A stretch of DNA of 64,000 bases from the NCBI RefSeq assembly GCF_018555685.1, contig NZ_JAFLWW010000006.1:124001-188000 (forward strand), written 5' to 3'. Positions 1 through 9,124 of the stretch are shown in pieces. A program made the position numbers and the translations under genes. The stretch is from Aminobacter anthyllidis (GTDB lineage: Bacteria > Pseudomonadota > Alphaproteobacteria > Rhizobiales > Rhizobiaceae). The notes beneath the pieces are model-generated. The model was given only the letters and a program-made list of their open reading frames with translations, was not told where the DNA came from and did not search any database. Position 1 is the first letter of the stretch. Each line of letters starts with the position of its first letter.

Positions 1-24
1 AAATACTCAGTATACTGTCTTTAT
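1..24. promoter_or_regulatory. Operator-like box, class A (CTCAGTATAC)
   Basis: The first bases of the window contain ACTCAGTATACTG, with the perfect palindrome CAGTATACTG at 8-17, ending 22 bases before the monooxygenase start. The same ACTCAGTATAC string recurs at 6319-6329, next to the MarR gene, and a shorter TCAGTATAC match occurs at 14869-14877. MarR proteins bind short dyads of this kind, so the MarR protein encoded at 6500 is the first candidate ligand. The window edge cuts off any sequence further upstream. Confidence 0.5.
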
Positions 25-39
25 CTGGTGGAGAGCCAC

Positions 40-1287
40 ATGGACGTGATGATCATCGGGGCAGGCATAGGCGGGCTGACACTGGCGCTGATGCTGCACA
101 AGGCGGGCGTTCGGTTCCGCGTCTACGAAAGCGCGCAGGAGATCAAGCCGGTCGGCGTCGGCATCTCGATCCTGCCGCATGCCAGCCGCCAGCTGACCGA
201 GCTTGGCCTGCAGGATGCGCTGGCCGAGGTCGCGGTCACGGCGCGCGAATCCTGCTTCTTCAACCGCTTCGGCCAGCTGATCTACAAGGAGCCGGTCGGC
301 ACCTTTGCCGGCTACGACTACCCGCAGTTCCAGATCCATCGCGGCGACCTGCAGCAGATACTCTACCAGGCGCTGGTCGAGCGGGCCGGCCCCGAATGCG
401 TTGTCACCGGCTGGAAATGCATCGATGTCGAGCAGTCCGATACCGCCGCCACCGCCCGCTTCGTCGACGGCCGCACTGGCGAGGACCGACCCGTCCAGCA
501 TGGTGTGGCCGTTGTCGGCTGCGACGGCATCCACTCCGTCGTGCGCCGCAAGCTCGTGCCCGACGATGGCGGCCCGATCTATTCCGGCGTCAACATGTGG
601 CGCGGCACGACCTGGTGGCAGCCCTTTCTCGGCGGCGCGAGCTATGTCCGCGCCGGCTGGCTGACGCATGGCAAGATGGTCATCTATCCGATCCGCAACA
701 AGCTCGATGCCGAGGGGCGTCAGCTGATCAACTGGGTCGCCGAGATCGAGACGCCTGACTATCACCAGCAGGACTGGAACCGCCGCGGCCGGCTCGACGA
801 TTTCATCGGCGCCTTCGCCGACTGGCGCTTCGATTTCCTCGACGTGCCAGGCCTGATCCGCGGCACCGAGGCGATCCTCGAATATCCGATGGTCGACAAG
901 GACCCGCTCGCCCGCTGGAGCTTTGGCCGCATCACGCTGCTCGGCGATGCGGCGCATCCGATGTATCCGCGCGGTTCCAACGGCGCCGGCCAGGCCATCC
1001 TCGACGCGCGCGCGCTGGCCGACAGCTTTGCATCGGGCGGCGACGTCGCAAGCGTGCTCAAGTCCTACGAGGACAAGCGGCTGGAGGCGACGGCGACTGT
1101 CGTGCGCACCAACCGCACCACCCCGCCCGACGTCATCCTCAAGGAGGTCTACGAGCGCACCGGCGACCGGCCGTTCGCGCGGCTCGACGACGTCATCACC
1201 CAGGATGAGCTGGCGGCGCTTTCGAACAGCTACAAGAAGGTCGCCGGCTACGACAAGGCGACGGTGGCCGAGCGGCGAAGGGCGTGA
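40..1287 (+). CDS. PhzS-like FAD-dependent aromatic monooxygenase
   Basis: Class A flavoprotein hydroxylase (415 aa) that would use NAD(P)H and O2 to hydroxylate an aromatic ring in the cytoplasm. Visible signatures are the N-terminal Rossmann motif GAGIGG (residues 7-12), the mid-protein DG motif GCDGIHS, and the FAD-ribityl GD motif LLGDAAHPMYPRGSNGAG. From memory, the closest described relative in motif layout is the phenazine enzyme PhzS, with salicylate and 3-hydroxybenzoate hydroxylases as wider family; the substrate cannot be read from sequence. ATG 40 is preferred to the in-frame GTG at 28 because GGTGGAGAG lies just upstream of it. A class A operator precedes it, linking it to the MarR/ABM/isomerase group at 5266-7048. 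Confidence 0.85.
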   Translation: MDVMIIGAGIGGLTLALMLHKAGVRFRVYESAQEIKPVGVGISILPHASRQLTELGLQDALAEVAVTARESCFFNRFGQLIYKEPVGTFAGYDYPQFQIHRGDLQQILYQALVERAGPECVVTGWKCIDVEQSDTAATARFVDGRTGEDRPVQHGVAVVGCDGIHSVVRRKLVPDDGGPIYSGVNMWRGTTWWQPFLGGASYVRAGWLTHGKMVIYPIRNKLDAEGRQLINWVAEIETPDYHQQDWNRRGRLDDFIGAFADWRFDFLDVPGLIRGTEAILEYPMVDKDPLARWSFGRITLLGDAAHPMYPRGSNGAGQAILDARALADSFASGGDVASVLKSYEDKRLEATATVVRTNRTTPPDVILKEVYERTGDRPFARLDDVITQDELAALSNSYKKVAGYDKATVAERRRA

Positions 1288-1343
1288 GGGGAAGGCGTTT
1301 TAGGACCTTGACGAGGCGTCACTGATGCAAGACCGCTATTGAA

Positions 1344-1393
1344 GGGACGCTTCCGTCCCAAACATCCGTAGCCGACCGCTCAACGGGATGTTT
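1344..1393. other. Tandem stem-loops in 3' flank
   Basis: Two inverted repeats follow the monooxygenase gene: GGGACG-CTTC-CGTCCC (1344-1359), a perfect 6-bp stem with a tetraloop, and AAACATCC (1360-1367) paired with GGATGTTT (1386-1393). There is no T-run, so this is not a classic intrinsic terminator. It may stabilise an mRNA end or assist termination. The remaining 1394-1560 stretch is AT-rich before the next gene and may hold its promoter; no clear -35/-10 pair was assigned. Confidence 0.4.
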
Positions 1394-1575
1394 GCGCTTG
1401 GCCCTCAATCAGCCGGGCCCTGAGCCCGCCGTGCGTCTCTAAATAACCCGTCTTCGCCAAAAGTTAAATTTTCAAAAAATCAGATAATTGTGGAAATATC
1501 GGAACGGATGTTCCTTGCTATCCGTTGTGGTTACGGCGGTGTTTTTGTCGCCCACCAATAACAAGGAATATGAAT

Positions 1576-1953
1576 ATGAAGCGCATTGCATTGGGAATTT
1601 CAGCTGTACTTATGACCGCGGGGATGGGTTTTGCAGCTGAGCCGGCAATGATGGCGAAGACACCGAAGGGTGAAATATACACGAACATGAAGGGCATGAC
1701 GCTCTATACGTTCGACAAGGACAAGGCCGGTGCATCAAGCTGTTACGATGCCTGCGCAACAAGCTGGCCGGCGCTCGAGGCTGACGCCAAGGCAAAGGCC
1801 GATGGCGCATGGACTGTGATTGACCGTACAGACGGCACCAAGATGTGGGCGTATGATGGAAAGCCGCTCTACACCTATGCCAAGGACAAGAAGGCCGGCG
1901 ACATGAACGGCGAAGGCGTTGGCGGTGTCTGGCATATGGCCAAGGCCAGCTAG
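1576..1953 (+). CDS. Secreted YxxxxD-repeat protein (COG4315)
   Basis: Small exported protein of 125 aa with a Sec signal peptide (residues 1-20, cleavage after GFA) and two copies of the Tyr-x4-Asp repeat typical of PF03640: LYTFDKD, followed by a Cys pair and a WP motif, and later KPLYTYAKDKKAGD with a C-terminal GVWH. Members are periplasmic or lipid-anchored proteins of unknown biochemical role. There is no lipobox here, so a soluble periplasmic form is expected. ATG 1576 is chosen over 1570 because AAGGA at 1563-1567 gives a normal 8-base spacing; a TTG-started extension to 1525 is unlikely. Monocistronic by context. Confidence 0.85.
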   Translation: MKRIALGISAVLMTAGMGFAAEPAMMAKTPKGEIYTNMKGMTLYTFDKDKAGASSCYDACATSWPALEADAKAKADGAWTVIDRTDGTKMWAYDGKPLYTYAKDKKAGDMNGEGVGGVWHMAKAS

Positions 1954-2006
1954 TCATTATTGTCGGCGGCGTCCAAGGGCGCCGCATCCCTGTGTTTTTT
2001 GAAACC

Positions 2007-2052
2007 GCGTATCGTGCTTTCCGAAAATCGCTTCCGATTTTCGGGCCGAGCG
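2007..2052. repeat. Palindromic intergenic repeat (CCGAAAATCG type)
   Basis: An inverted repeat built from TTTCCGAAAATCG and CCGATTTTCGG, preceded by ATCGTGC, lies in the leader of the next gene. The same element, in opposite orientation, occurs at 39601-39644 between aglA and aglK. Such elements are dispersed in Mesorhizobium-type genomes. It ends about 20 bases before the start codon of the FMN-binding protein and could fold in its mRNA leader. Confidence 0.75.
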
Positions 2053-2072
2053 GCAAGCCGAGGAGGCAAGCC

Positions 2073-2537
2073 ATGGTCGTACAGGAGATGACGCGCGAGG
2101 AAAGTATCGCCATGCTGTTGTCACGCCGGCTAGCCCGGTTGGCCTGCGTCAGGGACAACCAGCCGTATCTGGTGCCGTGCCATTACGCATTTTCCGACAA
2201 TCATCTCTACAGCTTTGCGCTGCCAGGGAAGAAGATCGACTGGATGCGGCAGAATGCACATGTGTGTGTTCAGGTCGACGAATTGGGCGCCAATCGCCAA
2301 TGGCGCAGCGTCGTCGTTTACGGCCGGTTTGAAGAGTTGCCGGAGACCCCGCAATGGCACCGGGAGCGGATGCATGCCTGGTCATTGCTTGAACAGCACG
2401 CTAACTGGTGGGAGCCAGGAAGCCTGAAGCCCCCGTTCGCTTCAGCCGAGACCGGATCGGCACTGATATTCTACCGGATCAAGATCGACAGCATCACCGG
2501 CCGGCATGCACATGACGAAGACGACGGATCCGGCTAA
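2073..2537 (+). CDS. PNPOx-like FMN-binding split-barrel protein
   Basis: A 154-aa protein of the pyridoxamine-5'-phosphate-oxidase-like split-barrel family (FMN or heme-utilisation type). It starts with a helix (MTREES), followed by the strand pattern LARLACVRDNQPYLVPCHYAF, in which the flavin-binding edge of the fold normally lies, then VCVQVDEL and VVVYGRFEEL. These proteins are usually FMN- or F420-dependent reductases or flavin-sequestering proteins; the substrate is unknown. The ATG at 2073 has a strong AGGAGG site just upstream, so the longer reading back to 1992, which runs through the palindromic repeat, is rejected. It stands alone between unrelated genes. Confidence 0.8.
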   Translation: MVVQEMTREESIAMLLSRRLARLACVRDNQPYLVPCHYAFSDNHLYSFALPGKKIDWMRQNAHVCVQVDELGANRQWRSVVVYGRFEELPETPQWHRERMHAWSLLEQHANWWEPGSLKPPFASAETGSALIFYRIKIDSITGRHAHDEDDGSG

Positions 2538-2579
2538 GAACAAGCATCTTGATGACGTGGTTGGCTGCATACTGTTTCG

Positions 2580-3941
2580 ATGATTCTTGACTCGCCTCCC
2601 ACGCACGAACTTGCGCCAGATCCATCAACGCTTGCCGATGACGCCTTGCTCGACATCGTGCAGCGGCAGACCGTGCGCTACTTCTGGGAAGGCGGCCATC
2701 CCGCCAGTGGGCTTGCGCGGGATCGCCTGAAGACGACAGGCAACGAGCCAAACGATCTCGTTGCGATCGGAGGCTCCGGCTTCGGCATCATGGCGATCAT
2801 CGTCGCGGTCGAGCGCGGCTGGCTCGATCGTATTGAAGCGCTGGGCCGTCTGCACCGAATGCTCGATTTGCTGGAGGCATCGCCGCGCTACCACGGCATG
2901 TTCCCGCATTTCATCAACGGCAGTACGGGCGACACCATTCCGTTCCGACGAAAGGACGATGGCGCCGACCTCGTCGAGACGACGTTTCTGTTCCAGGGCC
3001 TGATTTGCGCGCGCGAATATCTGGACCGGGCGGCAGGCGAGGAACAGCGTTTTCGCGGACGCGTGGATGCGCTGCTGGCGCAGGCCGAATGGGGCTGGTT
3101 TCAGCGGAAAGGCAAGCTCTATTGGCACTGGAGCCCGAAGCACCAATGGGCAATGAACACCCCGATCGAAGGCTGGAACGAGTGCCTGCTGGCTTTCGTG
3201 CTGGCGGCGGGATCACAACATCACGCAATCGACCCAGATTGCTACCACAACGGCTTTGCGGCCGGGCCGGGTTTTCATAACAGTCGTGAACATCACGGCA
3301 TCGTATTGCCGCTCGGGATGGATTTTGGCGGGCCGCTGTTTTTCGCGCACTATTCCTTCTGCGGCCTCGATCCACGCGGCCTGAAAGACCGCCATGCCGA
3401 TTATTGGGAGCAAAATGTCCGCCACGCGCGGATCAATCATCGGCATTGCGTGCTCAACCCCCATGGCCATCACGGTTACGGTCCCGATTGCTGGGGGCTT
3501 ACCGCGTCGCATGGGCCGACGGGTTATGTTGCGCATGCGCCCGACCGGGACGTTGGCGTCATCACGCCGAGTGCCGCCCTGTCGAGCTTTCCCTACATGC
3601 CCGCTCAGGCGATGTCCGCCTTGCGCGGTTTCCTGGCCAGGCCGAGGAAGCGCATCTGGGGCCGCTTCGGTTTTGTCGATGCGTTCTGCGAAAACCAGAA
3701 CTGGTACGCGCGAACCTACCTTGCCATCAATCAGGGCCCGATTGTCGCGATGATCGAGAACCATCGGACTGGGCTTTTGTGGAAACTGTTCATGGGCGCG
3801 CCGGAAGTTCGTCTCGGGATGGCCCGGCTCGGCTTCATCGAATCGATGCCGAAAGGGCTGATGCACGTGAGAGCGCAAGCCGACTGCCCTGCTGTGCCCC
3901 AAAGGGCGAGCGGCGACCTGCGCGGTCGCGCCTGGAGCTAG
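2580..3941 (+). CDS. Glucoamylase-like protein (PF10091, COG5368)
   Basis: A 453-aa protein of the bacterial glycoamylase-like family, an alpha/alpha-toroid fold related to cyclic beta-glucan-processing enzymes. The N-terminal QRQTVRYFWEGGHP motif followed by GSGFGIMAI, the central LYWHWSPKHQWAMNTPIEGW, and the C-terminal GRFGFVDAF and NQGPIVAMIENHRTGLLW are hallmarks of the family. No signal peptide is present, so it is probably cytoplasmic. It may act on glucans or oligosaccharides, but the reaction is not established for stand-alone members. ATG 2580 begins 42 bases after the previous stop with no strong ribosome site visible. Confidence 0.8.
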   Translation: MILDSPPTHELAPDPSTLADDALLDIVQRQTVRYFWEGGHPASGLARDRLKTTGNEPNDLVAIGGSGFGIMAIIVAVERGWLDRIEALGRLHRMLDLLEASPRYHGMFPHFINGSTGDTIPFRRKDDGADLVETTFLFQGLICAREYLDRAAGEEQRFRGRVDALLAQAEWGWFQRKGKLYWHWSPKHQWAMNTPIEGWNECLLAFVLAAGSQHHAIDPDCYHNGFAAGPGFHNSREHHGIVLPLGMDFGGPLFFAHYSFCGLDPRGLKDRHADYWEQNVRHARINHRHCVLNPHGHHGYGPDCWGLTASHGPTGYVAHAPDRDVGVITPSAALSSFPYMPAQAMSALRGFLARPRKRIWGRFGFVDAFCENQNWYARTYLAINQGPIVAMIENHRTGLLWKLFMGAPEVRLGMARLGFIESMPKGLMHVRAQADCPAVPQRASGDLRGRAWS

Positions 3942-4024
3942 GCGAAAAATGCGGTTCTGATCTGCTCCCGTGATGCACCGGGCAGCATTTCCGGTCGCCG
4001 CGTGGCAGGCCCCGGATTTCCCAC

Positions 4025-4216
4025 CTATGAGGGTGGCAGCCGCTTCGGTCGTGACATGCTCATCCCGGTGAGTAGCGCCTCGCTGATGCTTTGCGAGTAG
4101 GACGCAGTTTCCTCGAGGCCTGAGAAGTGGTTCAGTCGGATCGTGCTGCCCTTCTTGCTCATCACGATGCCAACTTTACGAAGCTGTTCCTGAACTTGCC
4201 GGTATGTAAGGGGCAC
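4025..4216 (-). CDS. Small hypothetical protein, 63 aa
   Basis: Not recognised. The GTG start at 4216 is preceded on the minus strand by AAGGAGAA at a good distance, which is the main reason to accept it. The product begins with MPLTYRQVQEQLRKVGIVMSK, an amphipathic helix-strand pattern, followed by a basic patch and a Ser-rich tail; the opening resembles the small dsRBD-like HicA fold only superficially. No partner toxin or antitoxin gene is adjacent. The flanking 3942-4607 region is otherwise without convincing genes. Confidence 0.45.
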   Translation of the reverse strand: MPLTYRQVQEQLRKVGIVMSKKGSTIRLNHFSGLEETASYSQSISEALLTGMSMSRPKRLPPS

Positions 4217-4239
4217 TGGTTCTCCTTCATGGCGCTAGC

Positions 4240-4590
4240 CGGTCATCGACGAGGACTTAACCCCTGGCGATTGCCATTTCGCAGGCGAGCGCCACGTCCG
4301 AGATCGGCTTTGGGCACCAAACGGGGGTGGCACGGCAATGCTGCGCAAGATCGCGCGCACAAATATTAGCATAGCATGAAAGACACCCTGCGGCTGGCAT
4401 TTTACCGCCGCGGGGCAGTGGCCGAGCCAGACAGGACGCCGGGTTCGCTGCAACGTCGGCAGCCGATGATCTGCGCCAATCGTGGGCGCGGCTGGTTGGC
4501 GCCCCTCGTGTGGCAATTAGCCGAGTGCGATCCATCTTTTCTGCAATGTTGCCGCAAGGCTGTCGGTTTAGTCATGGCATTGCTGTCGGG
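4240..4590. other. Gene-poor intergenic stretch
   Basis: About 350 bases upstream of the methyltransferase without a convincing gene. The overlapping open frames on both strands have no ribosome sites and no recognisable protein pattern. No repeat, RNA gene or clear promoter was assigned here. Confidence 0.5.
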
Positions 4591-4607
4591 GTGGAGGAGC
4601 ATGCTGC

Positions 4608-5246
4608 ATGAGCATTTCGAGCGACGCTCGTTTCTGGGACCGGTCGTCACGCAGATATGCCAAATCGGCCGTTGCCGATCAGGACGGTTATGCACGCACG
4701 CTGGATCGGACACGTTCGCTGCTGCGCGCCGGCGACCAGGTTCTGGAGCTTGGCTGCGGCACCGGATCGACGGCGATGCTGCTTGCCGGCGACGTGAAAA
4801 CCTATCTCGCGACGGATTTTTCGCCTGCGATGATCGCGATCGCCGAGGAAAAGCGCCTGGTATGCCCCATAAGGGGGCTCGATTTCCTGACCGCGACGGC
4901 CGAGGCTCCCGAACTCGGGTCCGGGCAGTTCGAGGTGGTTCTCGGCTTCAACTATTTGCATCTGGTACGCGATCTGCCCGGCACCTTGCGGCGCATCCAT
5001 GTGCTGCTCGCCAGCGACGGCCTGTTCGTCTCCAAGACGCCTTGCCTCAGTGACATGAACCCGCTGATCCGCCTCGCGCTGCTGCCGGTGATGCGTGCCA
5101 CTGGCCTTGCGCCCCATGCCGGCGCCTTCAGCACGGCGGAACTGGTCAGGCTCGTCTCGTCCGCTGGCTTCGAGGTCGTCGCGACCGAAAACCACGCGAC
5201 AAAGGGCAACGATGTCAGGCCTTACATCGTCGCGCGCAAGCGGTGA
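4608..5246 (+). CDS. Class I SAM-dependent methyltransferase
   Basis: A 212-aa Rossmann-fold methyltransferase. Motif I VLELGCGTGS sits at residues 45-54, an acidic motif II region follows (LATDFSPAMI), and motif IV appears as EVVLGFNYLHLV. The short C-terminal part with KTPCLSD and a GLAPHAGAFS loop is typical of small ubiquinone/phospholipid-like methyltransferases (UbiE-like branch), but the acceptor substrate is not inferable. GGAGGAG at 4594-4599 gives the ribosome site for ATG 4608; an ATG at 4601 is out of frame. It converges on the isomerase gene with a 19-base gap. Confidence 0.85.
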   Translation: MSISSDARFWDRSSRRYAKSAVADQDGYARTLDRTRSLLRAGDQVLELGCGTGSTAMLLAGDVKTYLATDFSPAMIAIAEEKRLVCPIRGLDFLTATAEAPELGSGQFEVVLGFNYLHLVRDLPGTLRRIHVLLASDGLFVSKTPCLSDMNPLIRLALLPVMRATGLAPHAGAFSTAELVRLVSSAGFEVVATENHATKGNDVRPYIVARKR

Positions 5247-5265
5247 TTGCCGAGGCTTGCCGTGC

Positions 5266-5907
5266 CTAGAATGCGTCGGCCTGCAAGCTTGGATGTGCCG
5301 CCTCAAAGGCCGGCAGCGCGGCGGCGCGGTCGGCAATGGCGACCGACAACGGGAAGGCGGCCAGGTCGCACAGGAAGCGCCGGGCATTGGCCACCTGCGG
5401 CACCAGGCAGATGTCGGCGATGGTGACGGTGTCGCCGAGGCAGCAGCTGCCCGACAGGCCTGATGCTGCAAGCGTCTCCTCGAACGAGCGGAAGCCCTCC
5501 GCGATCCAGTGGCGGTACCATTCGCTGGCGTCGTCGTCCGACAGCTGCCAGCGTGCCTTCAGGTATTTCAGCACCCGCACATTGTTGAGCGGGTGGATGT
5601 CGCAGCCGATGACCTGGGCGAGGCCCCTGACATAGGCGCGCCCGCTGGCATCACCGGGCAGCAGCGGCGGTTCGGGATGCGTCTCGTCGAGATATTCGAG
5701 CACGGCGAGGCTCTGGGCGAAGACCTTGCCGTCCTCGACCAGCGCCGGCACCAGCCCTTGCGGGTTGAGCGCCATGTAGTCGGGCGTGCGGTGCGCCATG
5801 TTGGGCAGGCTGACAAAGCGGGGCTCCCAGTCGAGTCCCTTGAGCGCGAGCGCGATGCGCAGCCGATACGAGGTCGACGACCTGAAGAAAGTGTAGAGCG
5901 TGCGCAT
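5266..5907 (-). CDS. maiA: Maleylpyruvate/maleylacetoacetate isomerase (zeta-class GST)
   Basis: GSH-dependent cis-trans isomerase of 213 aa. The N-terminal FRSSTSYRLRIAL matches the zeta-GST signature, with Thr where the maleylacetoacetate enzymes have Cys; gentisate-pathway maleylpyruvate isomerases (NagL type) also carry Thr here. The internal GCDIHPLNN is another hallmark shared with NagL. It would isomerise the ring-fission product of gentisate or homogentisate to the fumaryl form. The fissioning dioxygenase and the hydrolase are not in this window. It lies 11 bases downstream of the ABM protein gene on the same strand and shares its class A operator. The start at 5907 has GAGGGCGAG upstream. 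Confidence 0.85.
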   Translation of the reverse strand: MRTLYTFFRSSTSYRLRIALALKGLDWEPRFVSLPNMAHRTPDYMALNPQGLVPALVEDGKVFAQSLAVLEYLDETHPEPPLLPGDASGRAYVRGLAQVIGCDIHPLNNVRVLKYLKARWQLSDDDASEWYRHWIAEGFRSFEETLAASGLSGSCCLGDTVTIADICLVPQVANARRFLCDLAAFPLSVAIADRAAALPAFEAAHPSLQADAF

Positions 5908-5918
5908 CGGGCTCGCCC

Positions 5919-6287
5919 TCAGTGCGCCGCGGCGTTGAGGATCTCGTCGGGCGTTGAGGAGACGACCTCGACATATTTGGGCACGAACTTGCGTCCCTCG
6001 ATCAGGCCGACGAAAGCCGGCTTGAGTTCTTCCGCCAGCACCTTGCGGATCTTGGCGTGCTCGACGATGTCCGACCATTCGGCAATGAGGAAGAAGCGCT
6101 GCGGGTCCTCGGTGTCGCGGCACAGCACGCCGTCCTTCACCTGGGCCCATGATTTGTGCATCGGGTTGCCGTCGGAATAGTCGAACTCCTCGAACAGCCG
6201 GACGAATTCGTCCTCGCGGCCGGCTTCGACGCGGAAGTCGTAGATGTGCAGGAAGTTGCCTTTTGTCGCCAGTGGTTCCTGGGCCAT
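5919..6287 (-). CDS. ABM-fold (antibiotic biosynthesis monooxygenase-like) protein
   Basis: A 122-aa dimeric alpha+beta-barrel type protein. The pattern LHIYDFRVEAGREDEFVRLF at the start and RFFLIAEWSD with the following helix fit the ABM/quinol monooxygenase family; family members act without cofactors on phenolic or quinol substrates, or only as stress proteins. ATG 6287 follows a strong AAAGGAGAG, so the upstream in-frame ATG at 6314 is rejected. It is the first gene of the ABM-maiA pair and is divergent from the MarR regulator across a gap carrying the CTCAGTATAC box. A role in handling a hydroxylated aromatic made by the flavin monooxygenase is inferred from shared control only. Confidence 0.75.
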   Translation of the reverse strand: MAQEPLATKGNFLHIYDFRVEAGREDEFVRLFEEFDYSDGNPMHKSWAQVKDGVLCRDTEDPQRFFLIAEWSDIVEHAKIRKVLAEELKPAFVGLIEGRKFVPKYVEVVSSTPDEILNAAAH

Positions 6288-6312
6288 GGAGCTCTCCTTT
6301 TCTCGTGTTCCC

Positions 6313-6337
6313 AATATTACTCAGTATACCGCCTTTT
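6313..6337. promoter_or_regulatory. Operator-like box, class A, between ABM gene and marR
   Basis: ACTCAGTATAC at 6319-6329 is identical over 11 bases to the box at the left edge of the window, and a similar CTTTTAT tail follows in both. It lies 26 bases before the ABM gene and upstream of the MarR gene, an arrangement typical of an autoregulated MarR-family repressor controlling a divergent catabolic gene. Binding is inferred. Confidence 0.55.
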
Positions 6338-6499
6338 ATTGTGCGCGCAAGACGCAACGCCTTGCCGGACAAGGGCTTGGTGGTGGCTTCGTCCCCTTCG
6401 ATCTCCGCTTGAGCGGGGGAAAACATGAGGCGGTACCGCTCTTTCCCGTCGACCCTGCAAGGGCTAGACAGGGAGCAATCGGAAGCGAGGACACAAAGC

Positions 6500-7048
6500 G
6501 TGGCCAAGTCGGCGAAGACGGAAAAGAAAAAGGCCGCCGCAGTCGAAGGCGCGCTCAATCCGGAATTGCAGCAGCTGATCGAGCGGCTGCCGCTGTGGAA
6601 GCGGCCGGGCTATCTCATCCGCCGGCTGCACCAGGTCCATTACGCGCTGTTCTTCGAGGAGTGCCAGGAGTTCGGCATCACCCCGGTGCAGTACGGGCTG
6701 CTCACCATCCTCTCCGGCAATCCCGATTCCGACCAGATCTCGCTTGCCCAGGCGCTCGGCATCGACCGCACCAATGTCGCCGACGTGCTGACGCGGCTGG
6801 CCCAGCGCGGGCTTGTCGAGCGCACCCGCAGCATCGAGGACAAGCGCATGGTGCTGGCGCGGCTGGCACCGGAAGGCGAGAAACTTGTCGCGGCCATGCA
6901 TCCGGCGATGAGCCGGGCGCAGGAGCGGCTGCTCGACACGCTCGGCGAGCGCGAGCGCGAGGCGTTCCTGGCGACGTTGCTCAAGCTGCTCGAGGCCAAC
7001 AACAAATATGGCCGCGCCGCACTCGCCACGTCGAAGTTCGGCGACTGA
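6500..7048 (+). CDS. MarR family transcriptional regulator
   Basis: A winged-helix regulator of 182 aa. An N-terminal Lys-rich tail is followed by the dimerisation helix (RPGYLIRRLHQVHYALFFEE) and the HTH: ITPVQYGLLTIL, then ISLAQALGIDRTNVADVLTR as helices 3-4, then a wing containing DKRMVLARLAPEG. Homologues often repress aromatic-catabolism genes and release DNA on binding a pathway compound. GTG 6500 is preferred because GCGAGGA precedes it; ATG 6425 would add 25 residues without family support. The CTCAGTATAC box in its upstream region suggests self-control and control of the ABM-maiA pair and the monooxygenase at 40. Confidence 0.85.
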   Translation: MAKSAKTEKKKAAAVEGALNPELQQLIERLPLWKRPGYLIRRLHQVHYALFFEECQEFGITPVQYGLLTILSGNPDSDQISLAQALGIDRTNVADVLTRLAQRGLVERTRSIEDKRMVLARLAPEGEKLVAAMHPAMSRAQERLLDTLGEREREAFLATLLKLLEANNKYGRAALATSKFGD

Positions 7049-7081
7049 CTGACAGCCGTCAGATAGCCGACACGCCGCCGA

Positions 7082-8083
7082 TTACCTGTTCCAGCAGGCG
7101 ACGAGATGGCGGGGCGACCGTTCCGTGAGCTTCGGTGCGTCCTTGCGGCACTGCTCGGTCGCCAGCGGGCAGCGCGTCGAGAAGCGGCAACCGGGCGGCG
7201 GGTTGACGAGGTCGGGAACCTCACCGCCATAGACGATGCGCTTGCGCTGGCGTTGCGTGCGCGGATCGGGCACCGGCACCGCCGATAAAAGCGCCTCGGT
7301 ATAGGGGTGGATCGGATGGTCGTAGAGGTCGTCGCGGTCAGCGATCTCGACCATGCGCCCGGCATAGAGGATCGCCACCCGGTGCGAGATGTGGCGCACC
7401 ACCGACAGGTCGTGGGCGATGAACAAATAGCCGAGGCCGAGCTCCTTCTGCAGGTCCTGCATCAGGTTGACAACCTGTGCCCGAACCGACACGTCGAGCG
7501 CCGACACAGGCTCGTCGGCGACGATGAACTCGGGCTGCAACGCCAGCGCCCGGGCGATGCCGATGCGCTGGCGCTGCCCCCCGGAAAAAGCGTGCGGGAA
7601 ACGGTCATGCGCGTCGGCGGGCAGGCCAACGACGCGCAGAAGCTCGGTGATGCGGTCGCGTGCCTCGTCAACGTGGCGGATCAGCCCGTGCACCAGCAGC
7701 GGCTCGGCGACGATGTCGATCACCCGCATGCGCGGGTTGAGGCTGGAATAGGGGTCCTGGAACACCAGCTGCATGTTGCGGCGAAGCTTGCGCAGCGCCT
7801 CGCCATCGGTCCGGGTGATGTCGTTGCCCTTGAACACGATCTTGCCGGCCGATGTCTTGATGCGGCGTAGCACGGCGCGGCCGGTGGTGGTCTTGCCGGA
7901 ACCGGATTCACCGACAAGTCCAAGCGTCTCGCCGGCATGGAGGTCGAAGGAAATGTCCTGCAGCGCGTCGAAGGATTTCGGCCTTCCCCAAAAGCCCTGG
8001 GCGCCGGTCTCGTAGGTGACACCTAAGCCCTGGACGCTGAGCAGCGGGGCATGCGGCGCCGGGGCTGATACGGGATTGAGCAT
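7082..8083 (-). CDS. Peptide/opine-type ABC transporter ATPase (DppF/OppF)
   Basis: Second ATPase of a dipeptide-type importer, 333 aa. Walker A GESGSGKTT, Q-loop VFQDPYSSLNPRM, signature SGGQRQR and Walker B FIVADEPVSALD are all intact. The C-terminal oligopeptide-transporter extension with the Cys cluster typical of the family is present (GCRFSTRCPLATEQC). Its start at 8083 lies 9 bases after the stop of the upstream ATPase gene. It is the last gene of the five-gene importer operon read leftwards from 12643. Confidence 0.92.
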   Translation of the reverse strand: MLNPVSAPAPHAPLLSVQGLGVTYETGAQGFWGRPKSFDALQDISFDLHAGETLGLVGESGSGKTTTGRAVLRRIKTSAGKIVFKGNDITRTDGEALRKLRRNMQLVFQDPYSSLNPRMRVIDIVAEPLLVHGLIRHVDEARDRITELLRVVGLPADAHDRFPHAFSGGQRQRIGIARALALQPEFIVADEPVSALDVSVRAQVVNLMQDLQKELGLGYLFIAHDLSVVRHISHRVAILYAGRMVEIADRDDLYDHPIHPYTEALLSAVPVPDPRTQRQRKRIVYGGEVPDLVNPPPGCRFSTRCPLATEQCRKDAPKLTERSPRHLVACWNR

Positions 8084-8092
8084 CGGTGCTTC

Positions 8093-9120
<1,028 letters not shown>

Positions 9121-9124
<4 letters not shown>

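Noticed and set aside
7-957. Long minus-strand open frame opposite the flavin monooxygenase
   Set aside because: GC-rich shadow of a real gene; no ribosome site or protein family pattern, and the plus-strand product has full monooxygenase motifs.
4025-4216. Interpretation of the 63-aa protein as a HicA toxin
   Set aside because: Only a loose resemblance of the opening; the conserved catalytic His and a HicB partner gene are not seen.
4376-5053. 225-codon plus-strand frame overlapping the methyltransferase gene
   Set aside because: No ribosome site and no family pattern; the methyltransferase frame with SAM motif I explains the region.
5266-6558. Single fused 430-codon open frame over maiA and its upstream region
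   Set aside because: The maiA start at 5907 has a ribosome site and fits the family length; the N-terminal extension is a shadow of the ABM gene in another frame.
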